DNA of 64,000 nt from positions 1-64,000 of the forward strand of contig NZ_JAERQM010000002.1 in NCBI RefSeq assembly GCF_019029495.1, read 5' to 3'. Position numbers and translations under genes: made by a program. Every line of letters begins with the position of its first letter. Positions within the stretch are counted from its first letter, which is position 1. Shown here piece after piece: positions 1 to 8,321 of the stretch. This DNA comes from Falsiroseomonas oleicola. Lineage in GTDB: Bacteria > Pseudomonadota > Alphaproteobacteria > Acetobacterales > Acetobacteraceae. The notes under the pieces are model-generated. The model was not told the origin of the DNA and searched no databases. It worked only from the letters and a program-made list of their open reading frames with translations.

Positions 1-127
1 CTTCTCTGCCATGTGCTCAGTATGCCACCCGGCCCGCCGCGACGCACGCCTTGCCTGAGCGGAATATATTCAGGGCCGGTCAAACTGACCCACTACCCGG
101 TGTCGCTGCACGCATGCCGCGCATGCG

Positions 128-154
128 AAAACGGCCGGGACAGGGTCCCGGCCG
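128..154 (-). terminator. Rho-independent terminator after the 181-540 lipoprotein gene
   Basis: A 10-bp perfect stem (132-141 with 145-154) with a 3-nt loop is followed on the minus strand by TTTT (128-131). It lies about 27 nt beyond the lipoprotein stop codon, so it probably ends the two-gene minus-strand unit 569-1189 and 181-540. Confidence 0.75.
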
Positions 155-180
155 CGCGGTCTCGTCAATCGGGACGAGAA

Positions 181-540
181 TTACTGCCGCACGCCGCCGC
201 TGTTGGACGGATAGGCGCCGGAAGTGTTGGACCCGGTGGCGCGGTCATAGGCGCGCTCCGCCGCCGTGCCCGGCGGGTTGCCGGGGCGACCATCCGACTG
301 GCGCGGGAAGGCGCCGGAGGTGTTGGTGCCGGCGGCCCGGTCCAGCGCCCGCTCGGCGGCGGTGCCGGTCGGGTTGTTGCCGGTGCCGTCCGGGCTGGTC
401 GGCGGGCTTCCGGTGGCGCTGTCATAGGCCCGCTGGGTGGCGGTGGAGGGCGGGTTGCCCGCCATGCCGTCCCGGGGCCCCTGCTGAGTGCAGGCGACGA
501 TCGGCACGAGGGCCGCAAGCACGAAAAGCGACTTCTTCAT
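181..540 (-). CDS. Small repeat-containing lipoprotein
   Basis: A 119-aa protein starting MKKSLFVLAALVPIVAC. This is a short basic N-terminus, a hydrophobic core and a lipobox-like IVAC, so a lipidated envelope protein is predicted. The mature part is low complexity and holds three copies of a motif close to GNPPGTAAERAYDRATG, separated by Asn/Ser/Gly-rich linkers. An in-frame extension upstream is possible but lacks a signal peptide, so the start at 540 was chosen. It follows the PRC-barrel gene by 28 nt in the same direction and shares that protein's repeat, including a 35-bp identical DNA stretch, which suggests an operon and a common origin. No function is recognised. Confidence 0.7.
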   Translation of the reverse strand: MKKSLFVLAALVPIVACTQQGPRDGMAGNPPSTATQRAYDSATGSPPTSPDGTGNNPTGTAAERALDRAAGTNTSGAFPRQSDGRPGNPPGTAAERAYDRATGSNTSGAYPSNSGGVRQ

Positions 541-568
541 GGTATTCAGCCCTCGTTCGATCTTCGGC

Positions 569-1189
569 TCAGCCGCGGCGCGCGTTGCTGTCGTAGGAGA
601 AGGCCGGCAGGCTCTCCAGGCTGTCCTTGGTGGCGCCGCGCAGCATCCAGCGGTTGCGCTCGCCGTCATGGGTCAGGCGCTCATAGGGGATCGCAACCAG
701 CTTGGCGCCGATGCCCAGGAAGCCACCGACCGAGATGATCGCGACCGGCTGGCCACCCTGCGGCGGCACGATCAGGTCATCGATCTCGCCGATGCTGTTG
801 TTTTCCTCGTTGTAGATGTTCGAGCCCACGAGCTGGCTGGCGCGGCGGCCCTGATTCAGGCTCATGCTGTCCACGGCCATGCCCGGCGTGGTAGCGCCGG
901 TCGCGGTCGTCGACGGCGTGGTCGCGCGGTCCAGCGCACGGCCGGCGGCGGTGCCGGGGGGGTTGTTGCCGGTGCCATCGGGGTCGGTGCGGTTGCCGGT
1001 CACGGCGTCGGCGGCCCGCTGGGTGGCGGTGGAGGGCGGGTTGCCCGGGGTGCCGTCGGCCGGGGCCTGGGCCGTCATGCCGCCACGCGCCTCATTCGGC
1101 ACGGCAGCGGTCTGGCCGAACGCCATGGCGGGCGCGATGGCGATGGCCGCGGCGGTCGTCATCTGCAGGAAGTTCTTCGTCGTCAGCAT
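569..1189 (-). CDS. Exported PRC-barrel domain protein with N-terminal repeat
   Basis: A 206-aa protein. Residues 1-25 form a signal peptide ending AMAFGQ. Residues about 35-85 carry the GNPPSTATQRA and GNNPPGTAAGRALDRA repeats seen in the downstream lipoprotein. The C-terminal half has the PRC-barrel pattern (VGSNIYNEENNSIGEIDDLIV, then a VAIISVGGFLGIGAKLVAIP strand set). PRC-barrel proteins of alphaproteobacteria are often periplasmic and stress-induced, with poorly known biochemistry. The start is supported by AGAGGAGA 8 nt upstream. A possible EcfG-type promoter lies at 1251-1275. It is probably cotranscribed with the 181-540 lipoprotein. Confidence 0.85.
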   Translation of the reverse strand: MLTTKNFLQMTTAAAIAIAPAMAFGQTAAVPNEARGGMTAQAPADGTPGNPPSTATQRAADAVTGNRTDPDGTGNNPPGTAAGRALDRATTPSTTATGATTPGMAVDSMSLNQGRRASQLVGSNIYNEENNSIGEIDDLIVPPQGGQPVAIISVGGFLGIGAKLVAIPYERLTHDGERNRWMLRGATKDSLESLPAFSYDSNARRG

Positions 1190-1250
1190 CGGGCTGTCTC
1201 CTCTTGCATCCTGTGGCCGGTTCGCACCGCGATCCGTGCCTGTCCTCCTC

Positions 1251-1275
1251 AACGAGACTTCGGCCAGAAGGTTTC
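1251..1275 (-). promoter_or_regulatory. Possible EcfG-type general stress promoter
   Basis: On the minus strand GAAAC (1275-1271) is followed after 16 nt by CGTT (1254-1251). The alphaproteobacterial EcfG consensus is GGAAC-N16/17-CGTT, so there is one mismatch. It sits about 60 nt upstream of the PRC-barrel start, a plausible 5' UTR. This is inference from a short motif. Confidence 0.35.
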
Positions 1276-1374
1276 GCGGTGCCGCCGTTTCCCAATCGCC
1301 GCGGTTGCGGCGCGGGCCAGCTCTGCCGCCGAAGCGGTCGCCAGCGCGGCCCTGACCGTGGCAGGATGGTCAGG

Positions 1375-1995
1375 ATGTCATCGCAACGAAGGCGCGCCGC
1401 GCCGCCTGGACCGGACCGCGCGCCGCGCCCGCCCGGCCCACCCCCCGGGGCAGCACGGTTGCGGGAGGCGGCGCTGGCGCATCTGGCGCGCTTCGCCGCC
1501 ACCGAGGCCGGGCTGCGCCGGGTACTGCAGCGCAAGGTCGATCGCTGGGCCCGCGCGGCGGAGGCCTTCGGCCTGACCGACCTGGCGCCCGCCATCGCCG
1601 CGGGGAAGCAGGCGGCGGCGGAGGTGGCGCGCAGCCTGGCGGCGGCCGGCATTCCGGAAGACGTCGCCTTCGCCGAAAGCCGCATCCGCCGCCTGCTGCG
1701 CACTGGCCGGTCCCGCCGCGCCGCTTTGGCGCATCTGGCGCAGAAGGGCGTGGATGCCGAGACCGCCGCCGCCGCGCTGCCGGCGGGGGAGGGGGCGGAG
1801 CTGGATGCCGCCCTCGCGCTGTGCCGCCGCCGCCGCTTCGGCCCCTTCGCCCCGGCGGAGGTACCGCCGGAGGCGCATCGCAAGGCGCTGGCCACCCTGG
1901 CCCGCGCCGGCTTCGACCGCGCCACGGCGGAAGCCGCCTTGGGCATGGAGGCGGAGGCCGCCGAGACGCGCCTTTTCGCCTTCCGGCAAGGCTGA
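1375..1995 (+). CDS. recX: Regulatory protein RecX
   Basis: A 206-aa, Arg/Ala-rich helical protein made of three tandem three-helix RecX repeats. Examples are ALAHLARFAATEAGLRRVLQ and the later ALAHLAQKGVD and ALATLARAGFD. RecX binds RecA filaments and limits recombinase activity. ATG codons at 1366 and 1375 are both possible; AGGATGG upstream slightly favours 1375. It stands apart from recA, as in most alphaproteobacteria, and runs toward azlCD with a 4-nt gap, so it may share their transcript. Length is normal for the family. Confidence 0.8.
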   Translation: MSSQRRRAAPPGPDRAPRPPGPPPGAARLREAALAHLARFAATEAGLRRVLQRKVDRWARAAEAFGLTDLAPAIAAGKQAAAEVARSLAAAGIPEDVAFAESRIRRLLRTGRSRRAALAHLAQKGVDAETAAAALPAGEGAELDAALALCRRRRFGPFAPAEVPPEAHRKALATLARAGFDRATAEAALGMEAEAAETRLFAFRQG

Positions 1996-1999
1996 GGGC

Positions 2000-2737
2000 A
2001 TGTCCGGTTCCAGCCCCAGGCCCAACCGCGTCGTCTTCACCCGGCAGGGGGTGTGGCGCGGCTTCGTCGTCAGCATGCCGCTCTGGGTCGGCATGTTGCC
2101 CTTCGGGATCGTGATCGGCCTGCTCTCCGCCGCCAAGGGGCTGAGCTTCGCCGAGACCATGCTGATGACCACGATCGTCTTCGCCGGCGCCGCGCAGCTT
2201 GTGGCGCTGGAACTCTGGACCGACCCGGCGCCGATCCTGGCAGCGACCATCGCCACGCTGGTGGTGAATATCCGCATGGCGCCGATGGGCGCGGCGCTGG
2301 CGCCATGGCTCGACAAGCTGCGCGGCTGGAAGCTGTGGGGCACGCTGGCCACCCTGGTGGACCATTCCTTCGCTTTGGCCATCGCGGAACAGCGGGCCGG
2401 GGGGCGGGATGCGGGCTATCTGCTGGGTATCGGGCTGGGGATCTGGATATCCTGGGTGGCCTGCGTCGCCATGGGGCATCTGGGGGGCGGGATGCTGCAG
2501 GTGTCGCCCGGGCATCCGCTGTTCTTTGCCTCCATCGCCGCCTTCCTCTCCATCCTGGTGCCGCTGTGGCGCGGGGCGCGGCTGGACCTGCTGCCCTGGC
2601 TGGTGGCGGGGCTGGTGGCCGTGGCGGCGCATCGGGCGGCGCTTCCGGTGCCGCTGCCGCTGCTGGCCGGCACTTTTGCCGGCGCCACGCTGGGCGCCTG
2701 GCTGGAAATCCGGGGGCGCGCTGTCAGATGGAAGTAA
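2000..2737 (+). CDS. azlC: AzlC family permease, large subunit
   Basis: A 245-aa inner-membrane protein with about seven hydrophobic segments. The family pattern PLWVGMLPFGIVIGLL near residues 30-45 and the AGAAQ motif (FAGAAQLVAL) identify AzlC. With AzlD it forms a two-component exporter, best known for branched-chain amino acids and their analogues, although true substrates differ between members. The stop overlaps the azlD start by 10 bp, typical of translational coupling. The start follows a GAGGGC sequence 4 nt after recX. Confidence 0.88.
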   Translation: MSGSSPRPNRVVFTRQGVWRGFVVSMPLWVGMLPFGIVIGLLSAAKGLSFAETMLMTTIVFAGAAQLVALELWTDPAPILAATIATLVVNIRMAPMGAALAPWLDKLRGWKLWGTLATLVDHSFALAIAEQRAGGRDAGYLLGIGLGIWISWVACVAMGHLGGGMLQVSPGHPLFFASIAAFLSILVPLWRGARLDLLPWLVAGLVAVAAHRAALPVPLPLLAGTFAGATLGAWLEIRGRAVRWK

Positions 2738-3051
2738 GGCTGGATGTGCTGCTGGCCATCCTCGGCATGGCGCTGGTGACCTATGCCAGCCGGGCCGGCG
2801 GCTATGCGGTGCTGCGGGCGGTGCGGCCGCCGGACTTCGTGCAGGTGCTGCTGCGCCACCTGCCGGGCTGCCTCTTCGTCGCCTATGTCGCGCCGCCGCT
2901 GCTGGCGGGGGGCTGGCCGGCCTGGATCGGTGCGGTGGTGGTGGTGCTGGTGCAGATCGCCAGCCGGAACCTCGGCATCGCCATCCTGGCCGGGGTGGGC
3001 AGCGTCTGGGGGCTGCATTGGGCGCTGCCGGTGCTGGGGCTCACGCCTTGA
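2728..3051 (+). CDS. azlD: AzlD family small permease subunit
   Basis: A 107-aa, very hydrophobic protein with four predicted membrane segments and the AzlD pattern ASRAGGYAVLR near residues 20-30. It is the obligate partner of AzlC in amino-acid export. It overlaps the azlC 3' end by 10 bp. The TGA stop falls within the -35-like TTGACC assigned to the following ileS. Confidence 0.85.
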   Translation: MEVRLDVLLAILGMALVTYASRAGGYAVLRAVRPPDFVQVLLRHLPGCLFVAYVAPPLLAGGWPAWIGAVVVVLVQIASRNLGIAILAGVGSVWGLHWALPVLGLTP

Positions 3052-3079
3052 CCCGAACCCGGCCGCATCCGCATATAAG
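3048..3079 (+). promoter_or_regulatory. Candidate promoter for ileS
   Basis: TTGACC (3048-3053) is followed by an AT-rich hexamer read as CATATA (3072-3077) or TATAAG (3074-3079), spacing 18 or 20 nt. It lies about 120 nt upstream of ileS, the only AT-rich island in this gap. The spacing is long, so support is moderate. Confidence 0.4.
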
Positions 3080-3198
3080 CGGCATGTTCCGCGGGATTTT
3101 CGGCCTCCGAATTATCCGCCCGGCCCGCTGAGGGCCGGGTTCCCCTCGCACGCCGTTCCCCGATCCGGGCCCCGCCGGGCCATATGAGACCCTGATCC

Positions 3199-6009
3199 AT
3201 GACCGATGCCCCCTCCGAGGCCCCCGCGCGCGACTATCGCGGCACCGTCTTCCTGCCGAAGACGGAGTTTCCCATGCGTGGCGACCTGCCGAAGCGCGAG
3301 CCCGGCTGGCTGGCGCGGTGGGAGGCGATGGGGCTGCGGGACAAGCTGCGGGCGCAATCCGCCGGCCGCGAGAAATTCGTCCTGCATGACGGCCCGCCCT
3401 ATGCCAATGGCAACCTGCATATCGGCCACGCGCTGAACAAGATCCTCAAGGACGTCATCAACCGCGCCGCGCAGATGTCGGGCCGCGATGCGGATTACGT
3501 GCCGGGCTGGGACTGCCACGGCCTGCCGATCGAGTGGAAGATCGAGGAACAGTACCGCGCCAAGGGCCGCGACAAGGACGCCGTGCCGATCCTGGATTTC
3601 CGGGCCGAATGCCGCGACTACGCGACCCATTGGCTCGGCGTGCAGAGCGAGGAGTTCCGGCGGCTGGGCGTGCTCGGCGACTGGGCTGGGCGCTATGCCA
3701 CCATGGATTTCTCCAGCGAGGCCGCCATCGCCGGCGAGATCGGAAAATTCCTGATGAACGGGTCGCTGTATCGCGGCCTGCGCCCCGTCATGTGGAGCCC
3801 GGTCGAGAAGACCGCGCTGGCCGAGGCGGAGATCGAGTATCACGACCATGTCTCGCCGACGCTCTGGGCGCGCTTCCGGCTGAAAAGCGCGGGGGCCGAG
3901 GACCTGGTCGGCGCCTCCGTCGTCATCTGGACCACGACGCCCTGGACCATCCCGGGCAACCGCGCCGTCGCCTATGGGCCGGAGATCGACTACGCGCTGG
4001 TGCATGTGGAAGGCGTGGCGGAGGGCAGCGCCCTGGTGTCGGGCGAGTTCCTGCTCGTTGCCCTGCCGCTGCTGCCGCAATTCGAGAAGGACGCCGGACT
4101 CGGCGCGCATAGCGTCAAGCGCCTGCTGAAGGGCGCGGAGCTGGAAGGCGCCATCTCGGCGCATCCGCTGGCCGGCTGGGACGGCGCCAAGGGCGGCTAC
4201 GGCTTTGCGGTGCCGCTGCTGCCGGGCGATTTCGTGACCACCGAGGCCGGCACGGGTTTTGTCCATATCGCCCCGGGCCATGGCGAGGACGATTTTGCAC
4301 TTGGCAAGGCCAATGGGTTGCCGGTGCCGGAGACCGTCGGCGATGACGGCACCTTCACCCTCCAGGCGCCGGGCTTCACCGGCCAGCATGTCTTCAAGGC
4401 ACATGACGCGGTCTATGCGGCCTGCGAGGCGACGGGCACGCTGGTGGCGAAGTCGAAGTTGACGCACAGCTATCCGCATAGCTGGCGGTCCAAGAAGCCG
4501 GTGATCTTCCGGGCCACGCCGCAATGGTTCATCGCCATGGACGATGCGAATGCCATTCGCGAGAAATCCATGGCGGCACTCGGGAAAACGCATTTCGTCC
4601 CCGATATCGGCCGCAACCGCATCGGCGGCATGGTCGCCGTGCGCCCCGACTGGTGCATCAGCCGCCAGCGCGCCTGGGGCGTGCCGATCCCGGTCTTCGT
4701 CGCGAAACAGTCCGGCGAGCCGCTGCGCGACCCGGCGGTGATGGAGCGCATCATCGCCGCCTTCCGCGCGGAGGGCGCCGATGCCTGGTACCAGCCCGGC
4801 GCCGCGCAGCGCTTCCTCGGCGCGGATCGGGATGCGGAGCACTTCGAGCAGGTGATGGACATCGTCGATGTCTGGTTCGAATCCGGCTCCACCCACGCCT
4901 TCGTCCTGACGCCGGAGCGCGGCCTGCCCTTCCCGGCGGACCTCTATCTGGAAGGCTCCGACCAGCATCGCGGCTGGTTCCATTCTTCCCTGCTGGAATC
5001 GGTGGGCTCCCGCGGCGTCGCGCCTTTCAAGGCGATCCTGACGCATGGCTTCGTGCTCGATGAGCAGGGCCGAAAGATGTCGAAGTCGCTGGGCAACGTG
5101 GTCGCGCCGCAGGATGTGGTGAAGGAGTACGGCGCCGATATCCTGCGGCTCTGGGTGATGAACACCGACGTCACCGAGGACCAGCGCATCGGCAAGGAAA
5201 TCCTGAAGCAGCAGGCCGAGCTGTACCGCCGCATCCGCAACACCCTGCGCTGGCTGCTGGGCAATCTGCACGGCTTCTCCGAGGAGGAGATCGTGCCGCA
5301 TGCGGAGCTGCCGGAGCTGGAACGCTGGGTTCTCTACAGGCTGTCGGAACTGGATACGCGGCTACGAGAGGCTCAGCAAAGCCATGATTGGAGTGGCGTA
5401 TATCCCGATCTCCACGCCTTTTGCGCCACCGACCTCTCCGCGTTCTACTTCGATGTTCGCAAGGACACGCTGTATTGCGACGCGCCCGAAAGCTTGAGGC
5501 GTCGCGCCGCGCGCACTGTCATTGACCAATTGCATCGCTGTCTGACCGTTTGGCTGGCGCCGGTGCTAGTCTCGACGGCTGAGGAAGCTTGGCTGGCGCG
5601 CTTTCCGAATGACGCGGACAGCGTTCATCTCCAGACTTGGCCGATTATCCCGCCAGAGTGGAAGTTCGGGCGGCTTGCGACCAAGTGGAATGAAATTCGG
5701 CAATATCGGCGCCTTGTCACGGCCGAGATTGAAGATCTGCGCCGTGTCGGTACGATTGGCTCGTCGCTTCAGGCGGCTGTTACCATTGCGCTAAAGGCCG
5801 ACGAACCGGCCAATGTATTGACTGCGGAGCAATGGGCCGAGGTCTTGATCGTGTCTCAAGTGAGTTTCGCAGCGCCTGGAGAATTGGTGGGCCAAGTGGC
5901 TGTCGCCCCCGGCCAGAAATGCGACCGCTGCTGGCGCGTGCTGCCGGAGGTCGGGCTTTCCCCGGCGCATCCAGGCCTCTGCCGCCGCTGCGAAGCGGTG
6001 GTGGGATGA
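3199..6009 (+). CDS. ileS: Isoleucyl-tRNA synthetase
   Basis: A 936-aa class I synthetase that charges tRNA-Ile and edits misacylated Val. Visible signatures are HIGH at residues 74-77, the editing-domain pattern TTPWTIPGN near 248, KMSKS at 626-630, and a C-terminal zinc ribbon with Cys 908, 911, 928 and 931. This is the bacterial type with full length. Oddity: codons from about 5330 to 5890 (residues about 711-897, the anticodon-binding region) are rich in A/T-ending codons, while both flanks use almost only G/C-ending codons, yet the reading frame and domain are intact. It is followed by lspA with a 31-nt gap, a common linkage. Confidence 0.97.
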   Translation: MTDAPSEAPARDYRGTVFLPKTEFPMRGDLPKREPGWLARWEAMGLRDKLRAQSAGREKFVLHDGPPYANGNLHIGHALNKILKDVINRAAQMSGRDADYVPGWDCHGLPIEWKIEEQYRAKGRDKDAVPILDFRAECRDYATHWLGVQSEEFRRLGVLGDWAGRYATMDFSSEAAIAGEIGKFLMNGSLYRGLRPVMWSPVEKTALAEAEIEYHDHVSPTLWARFRLKSAGAEDLVGASVVIWTTTPWTIPGNRAVAYGPEIDYALVHVEGVAEGSALVSGEFLLVALPLLPQFEKDAGLGAHSVKRLLKGAELEGAISAHPLAGWDGAKGGYGFAVPLLPGDFVTTEAGTGFVHIAPGHGEDDFALGKANGLPVPETVGDDGTFTLQAPGFTGQHVFKAHDAVYAACEATGTLVAKSKLTHSYPHSWRSKKPVIFRATPQWFIAMDDANAIREKSMAALGKTHFVPDIGRNRIGGMVAVRPDWCISRQRAWGVPIPVFVAKQSGEPLRDPAVMERIIAAFRAEGADAWYQPGAAQRFLGADRDAEHFEQVMDIVDVWFESGSTHAFVLTPERGLPFPADLYLEGSDQHRGWFHSSLLESVGSRGVAPFKAILTHGFVLDEQGRKMSKSLGNVVAPQDVVKEYGADILRLWVMNTDVTEDQRIGKEILKQQAELYRRIRNTLRWLLGNLHGFSEEEIVPHAELPELERWVLYRLSELDTRLREAQQSHDWSGVYPDLHAFCATDLSAFYFDVRKDTLYCDAPESLRRRAARTVIDQLHRCLTVWLAPVLVSTAEEAWLARFPNDADSVHLQTWPIIPPEWKFGRLATKWNEIRQYRRLVTAEIEDLRRVGTIGSSLQAAVTIALKADEPANVLTAEQWAEVLIVSQVSFAAPGELVGQVAVAPGQKCDRCWRVLPEVGLSPAHPGLCRRCEAVVG

Positions 6010-6040
6010 TGCAGCACCTGCCGGTCCAGGTTCGCACGCC

Positions 6041-6538
6041 ATGATGCGCCTCGGCCTCACCCTGGCCCTGGCCGTCCTCGCCATCGACCAGCTCTCAAAA
6101 TGGTACATGCTGTTCGTGCTGGACCTGCCCAGCATCGGGCACATCCCCCTGGTGGCCCTCGGCCCCTTCGGCTTCGACCTGACCATGGTCTGGAATCGCG
6201 GCGTCACCTTCGGGATGCTGGCCGGCGACGGCCCCTGGTCGCAGGCCGTGCTGGGGCTGCTCGCCCTGGCCATCGCCGGCTTCCTGCTGCGCTGGATGGC
6301 CCGGGCCGAGAACCGGCTGACCGCCCTGGCCCTCGGCGCCGTGGTCGGCGGGGCCGTCGGCAATGTCATCGACCGCTTCCGCTTCGGCGCGGTGGCGGAT
6401 TTCTTCGATGCCCATGCCTGGGGCTGGCATTGGTATGTGTTCAATCCGGCCGACGCCGCCATTGTGCTCGGCGTCGTTGCTCTGATCGGCGATGCCTTGT
6501 TCCGGCCATCGCCCAAGGCTAAGGGTTCCACGCCATGA
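6041..6538 (+). CDS. lspA: Lipoprotein signal peptidase II
   Basis: A 165-aa inner-membrane aspartyl protease with four hydrophobic segments. The catalytic Asp residues lie in GNVIDRFRFGAVADFFD and FNPADAAIVLG, the two conserved LspA boxes. It cleaves the signal peptides of lipid-modified prolipoproteins, several of which are encoded in this window. ATG codons at 6041 and 6044 are equivalent candidates. Its stop overlaps the start of the next gene (ATGA), which itself encodes a lipoprotein. Confidence 0.95.
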   Translation: MMRLGLTLALAVLAIDQLSKWYMLFVLDLPSIGHIPLVALGPFGFDLTMVWNRGVTFGMLAGDGPWSQAVLGLLALAIAGFLLRWMARAENRLTALALGAVVGGAVGNVIDRFRFGAVADFFDAHAWGWHWYVFNPADAAIVLGVVALIGDALFRPSPKAKGSTP

Positions 6539-7083
6539 CCCAGTTCCGCACGATCCTGCTCGGCCTGCCTCTCCTCGCGGTGCTCGCGGGGTGTGGCGGC
6601 GATACCGCCCGGTCCCTCGGTTTCACCCGGGACCCGCCGGACGAATTCCAGGTCACCACCCGCGCGCCGCTCTCGGTGCCGCCACGCCTGACCGAACTGC
6701 CGCCGCCGACCCCGGGCGCCCCGCGCCCGCAGGATCAGCGCGCGCCGGCCAGCGCCATTCTCGGCGGCAGCCCCGCCGCGGCGGCGGCCCGCCCCGTCTC
6801 GGGCGGGGAGCGGGCGCTGCTGGCCCAGGCCGGCCAGCCGGTGCCGGACAGCATCCGCGACCAGGTGGATGCCGAGAGCCTGCGGCTCGATCGCCCCGAT
6901 CGCAGCGTGGTGGACCGGCTGATGTTCTGGCGCGGTACGACACCCGCCGCCGGCACCGCCGTCGATCCGCAGCGGGAGGCCCAGCGCCTGCGTGAGAATG
7001 CCGCGCTCGGCCGGGAAACGACGGAGGGTGTGACCCCCGTCGCCCAGCCGCCGCGCCGCAGCCTGTTCGACTGGCTGTTCTGA
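6535..7083 (+). CDS. BamF-like (DUF3035) outer-membrane lipoprotein
   Basis: A 182-aa protein with a lipoprotein signal (LLAVLAGC, Cys 20) followed by the family hallmark RDPPDEFQVTTRAPLSVPP at about 32-50. DUF3035 proteins are known in alphaproteobacteria as BamF, an accessory lipoprotein of the outer-membrane beta-barrel assembly complex. The middle is Pro/Ala-rich and disordered, and the C-terminus ends in an aromatic RRSLFDWLF. It is translationally coupled to lspA by a 4-nt overlap, the conserved gene order in this group. Confidence 0.82.
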   Translation: MTQFRTILLGLPLLAVLAGCGGDTARSLGFTRDPPDEFQVTTRAPLSVPPRLTELPPPTPGAPRPQDQRAPASAILGGSPAAAAARPVSGGERALLAQAGQPVPDSIRDQVDAESLRLDRPDRSVVDRLMFWRGTTPAAGTAVDPQREAQRLRENAALGRETTEGVTPVAQPPRRSLFDWLF

Positions 7084-7135
7084 CACCCGCGAGGGTGGCC
7101 GAACGCAGGGCTCATGCCTATCTGATGCCGATCCT

Positions 7136-7167
7136 GGCCGGGACACCGCCTCGCGGTGTGCCCGGCC
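7136..7167 (+). terminator. Long GC hairpin after the BamF-like gene
   Basis: GGCCGGG (7136-7142) pairs with CCCGGCC (7161-7167), and an inner ACACCGC pairs with GCGGTGT around a CTC loop, with one bulged G. No T-run follows, so it may act as a weak terminator or an mRNA 3' stabiliser between the lspA unit and hslO. Confidence 0.45.
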
Positions 7168-7261
7168 AATCGCGTTGTCGGAACCCCGGCAGCGTTCCCG
7201 CTCGCCGCGCAATGTCCCTGGCGCCCCCGATTAGGGGGTGGCATCCGGGCCGCGCTTATGC

Positions 7262-8251
7262 ATGGTTCCGCCCGTGACCGATCCGACCCAGCCCTCCGCC
7301 ACGCCCGCCTTCCTGAACCACGACCGCCCGCCGGTGCCCGACCTGGTCGTGCCGCGCGGCGTGCTGCCCTTTCACCTGGACCAGCGCCCGGTGCGCGGCC
7401 GGCTGGTGAAGCTGGGGCCGCTGGCGGATGCGCTGCTCGGCCGCCACGCCCAGCATCCGGTGGTGCTGCGCCTGCTGGGGGAGGCGCTGGCGCTGACCGC
7501 CGCCCTCGCCACCGCCCTGAAATTCAAGGGATCCTTCAGCCTTCAGGCCAAGGGCGATGGTCCGGTGACCCTGCTGCTGGTCGATTGCACCGATTCCGGC
7601 GCGCTGCGCGGCACGGCCAAGGTGGATGCCGAGCGGCTGGAGGCGCTGCTCGCCGGCAACCCGCAGCCCAGCGCCGCGGCCCTGCTCGGCCAGGGCTACT
7701 TCGCCTTCACCTGCGACCAGGGCGACGACATGGAGCGCTACCAGGGCATCGTCCCCATCGAGGGCGAGACGCTGGCGGCCATGACCGACACCTATTTCCG
7801 CACATCCGAACAGTTGCAGACCGAGGTCCGCCTGGCCTGCGGCCGCAGCCTGGCCGGCTGGCGCGCCACCGCTTTGGTGATGGAGCGGGTGGCCAGCGAA
7901 GGCGGCATCGGCGACGTGACGACGGCGGAGGAGCAGGACGACGCCTGGCGCACCGCCCAGGCGCTGATCGGCACGCTGAAGGCGGAGGAGATGCTGGACG
8001 ATGCCCTTCCCGCGGAACGTCTGCTGCACCGGCTGTTCCATGCAGAGGGGCTGGAAACCGACCGGCCCCGCCCGCTGTCCTATGGCTGCCGCTGCTCCCG
8101 CGCCCGGCTCGCCACGGTGCTGGAGAATTTCACCCAGGACGACCTGGACCACATGGCGGATTCGGGCGCCATCAGCATGACCTGCGAGTTCTGCGCGGTG
8201 GAATTCCGCTTCGAACGCGACGAGGTCGGGGGCAAGGCGGGGCGTGCCTGA
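7262..8251 (+). CDS. hslO: Hsp33 redox-regulated chaperone
   Basis: A 329-aa protein matching HslO/Hsp33, a holdase switched on by oxidation. The C-terminal zinc switch is present: CRC (in YGCRCSRARL) then, 30 residues later, CEFC. This CxC-x27-32-CxxC spacing is diagnostic. The core contains TALKFKGSFSLQAKGDGPV and a GYFAFT beta segment. The start is uncertain: ATG at 7262 and GTG at 7274 are both possible, and neither has a strong Shine-Dalgarno. The product acts in the cytosol under oxidative or heat stress. Confidence 0.93.
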   Translation: MVPPVTDPTQPSATPAFLNHDRPPVPDLVVPRGVLPFHLDQRPVRGRLVKLGPLADALLGRHAQHPVVLRLLGEALALTAALATALKFKGSFSLQAKGDGPVTLLLVDCTDSGALRGTAKVDAERLEALLAGNPQPSAAALLGQGYFAFTCDQGDDMERYQGIVPIEGETLAAMTDTYFRTSEQLQTEVRLACGRSLAGWRATALVMERVASEGGIGDVTTAEEQDDAWRTAQALIGTLKAEEMLDDALPAERLLHRLFHAEGLETDRPRPLSYGCRCSRARLATVLENFTQDDLDHMADSGAISMTCEFCAVEFRFERDEVGGKAGRA

Positions 8252-8321
8252 CGCCCTGCTTCGGCCTGGACCGCCGAGCCATGCTGCAGTACCGGAACAA
8301 CGCGCCGCAGGGAGATGGGCC

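Noticed and set aside
3112-5301. Long open frame on the minus strand opposite ileS
   Set aside because: High GC content opens long antisense frames; its product is His/Arg/Gln-rich with no domain, and ileS on the plus strand is clear.
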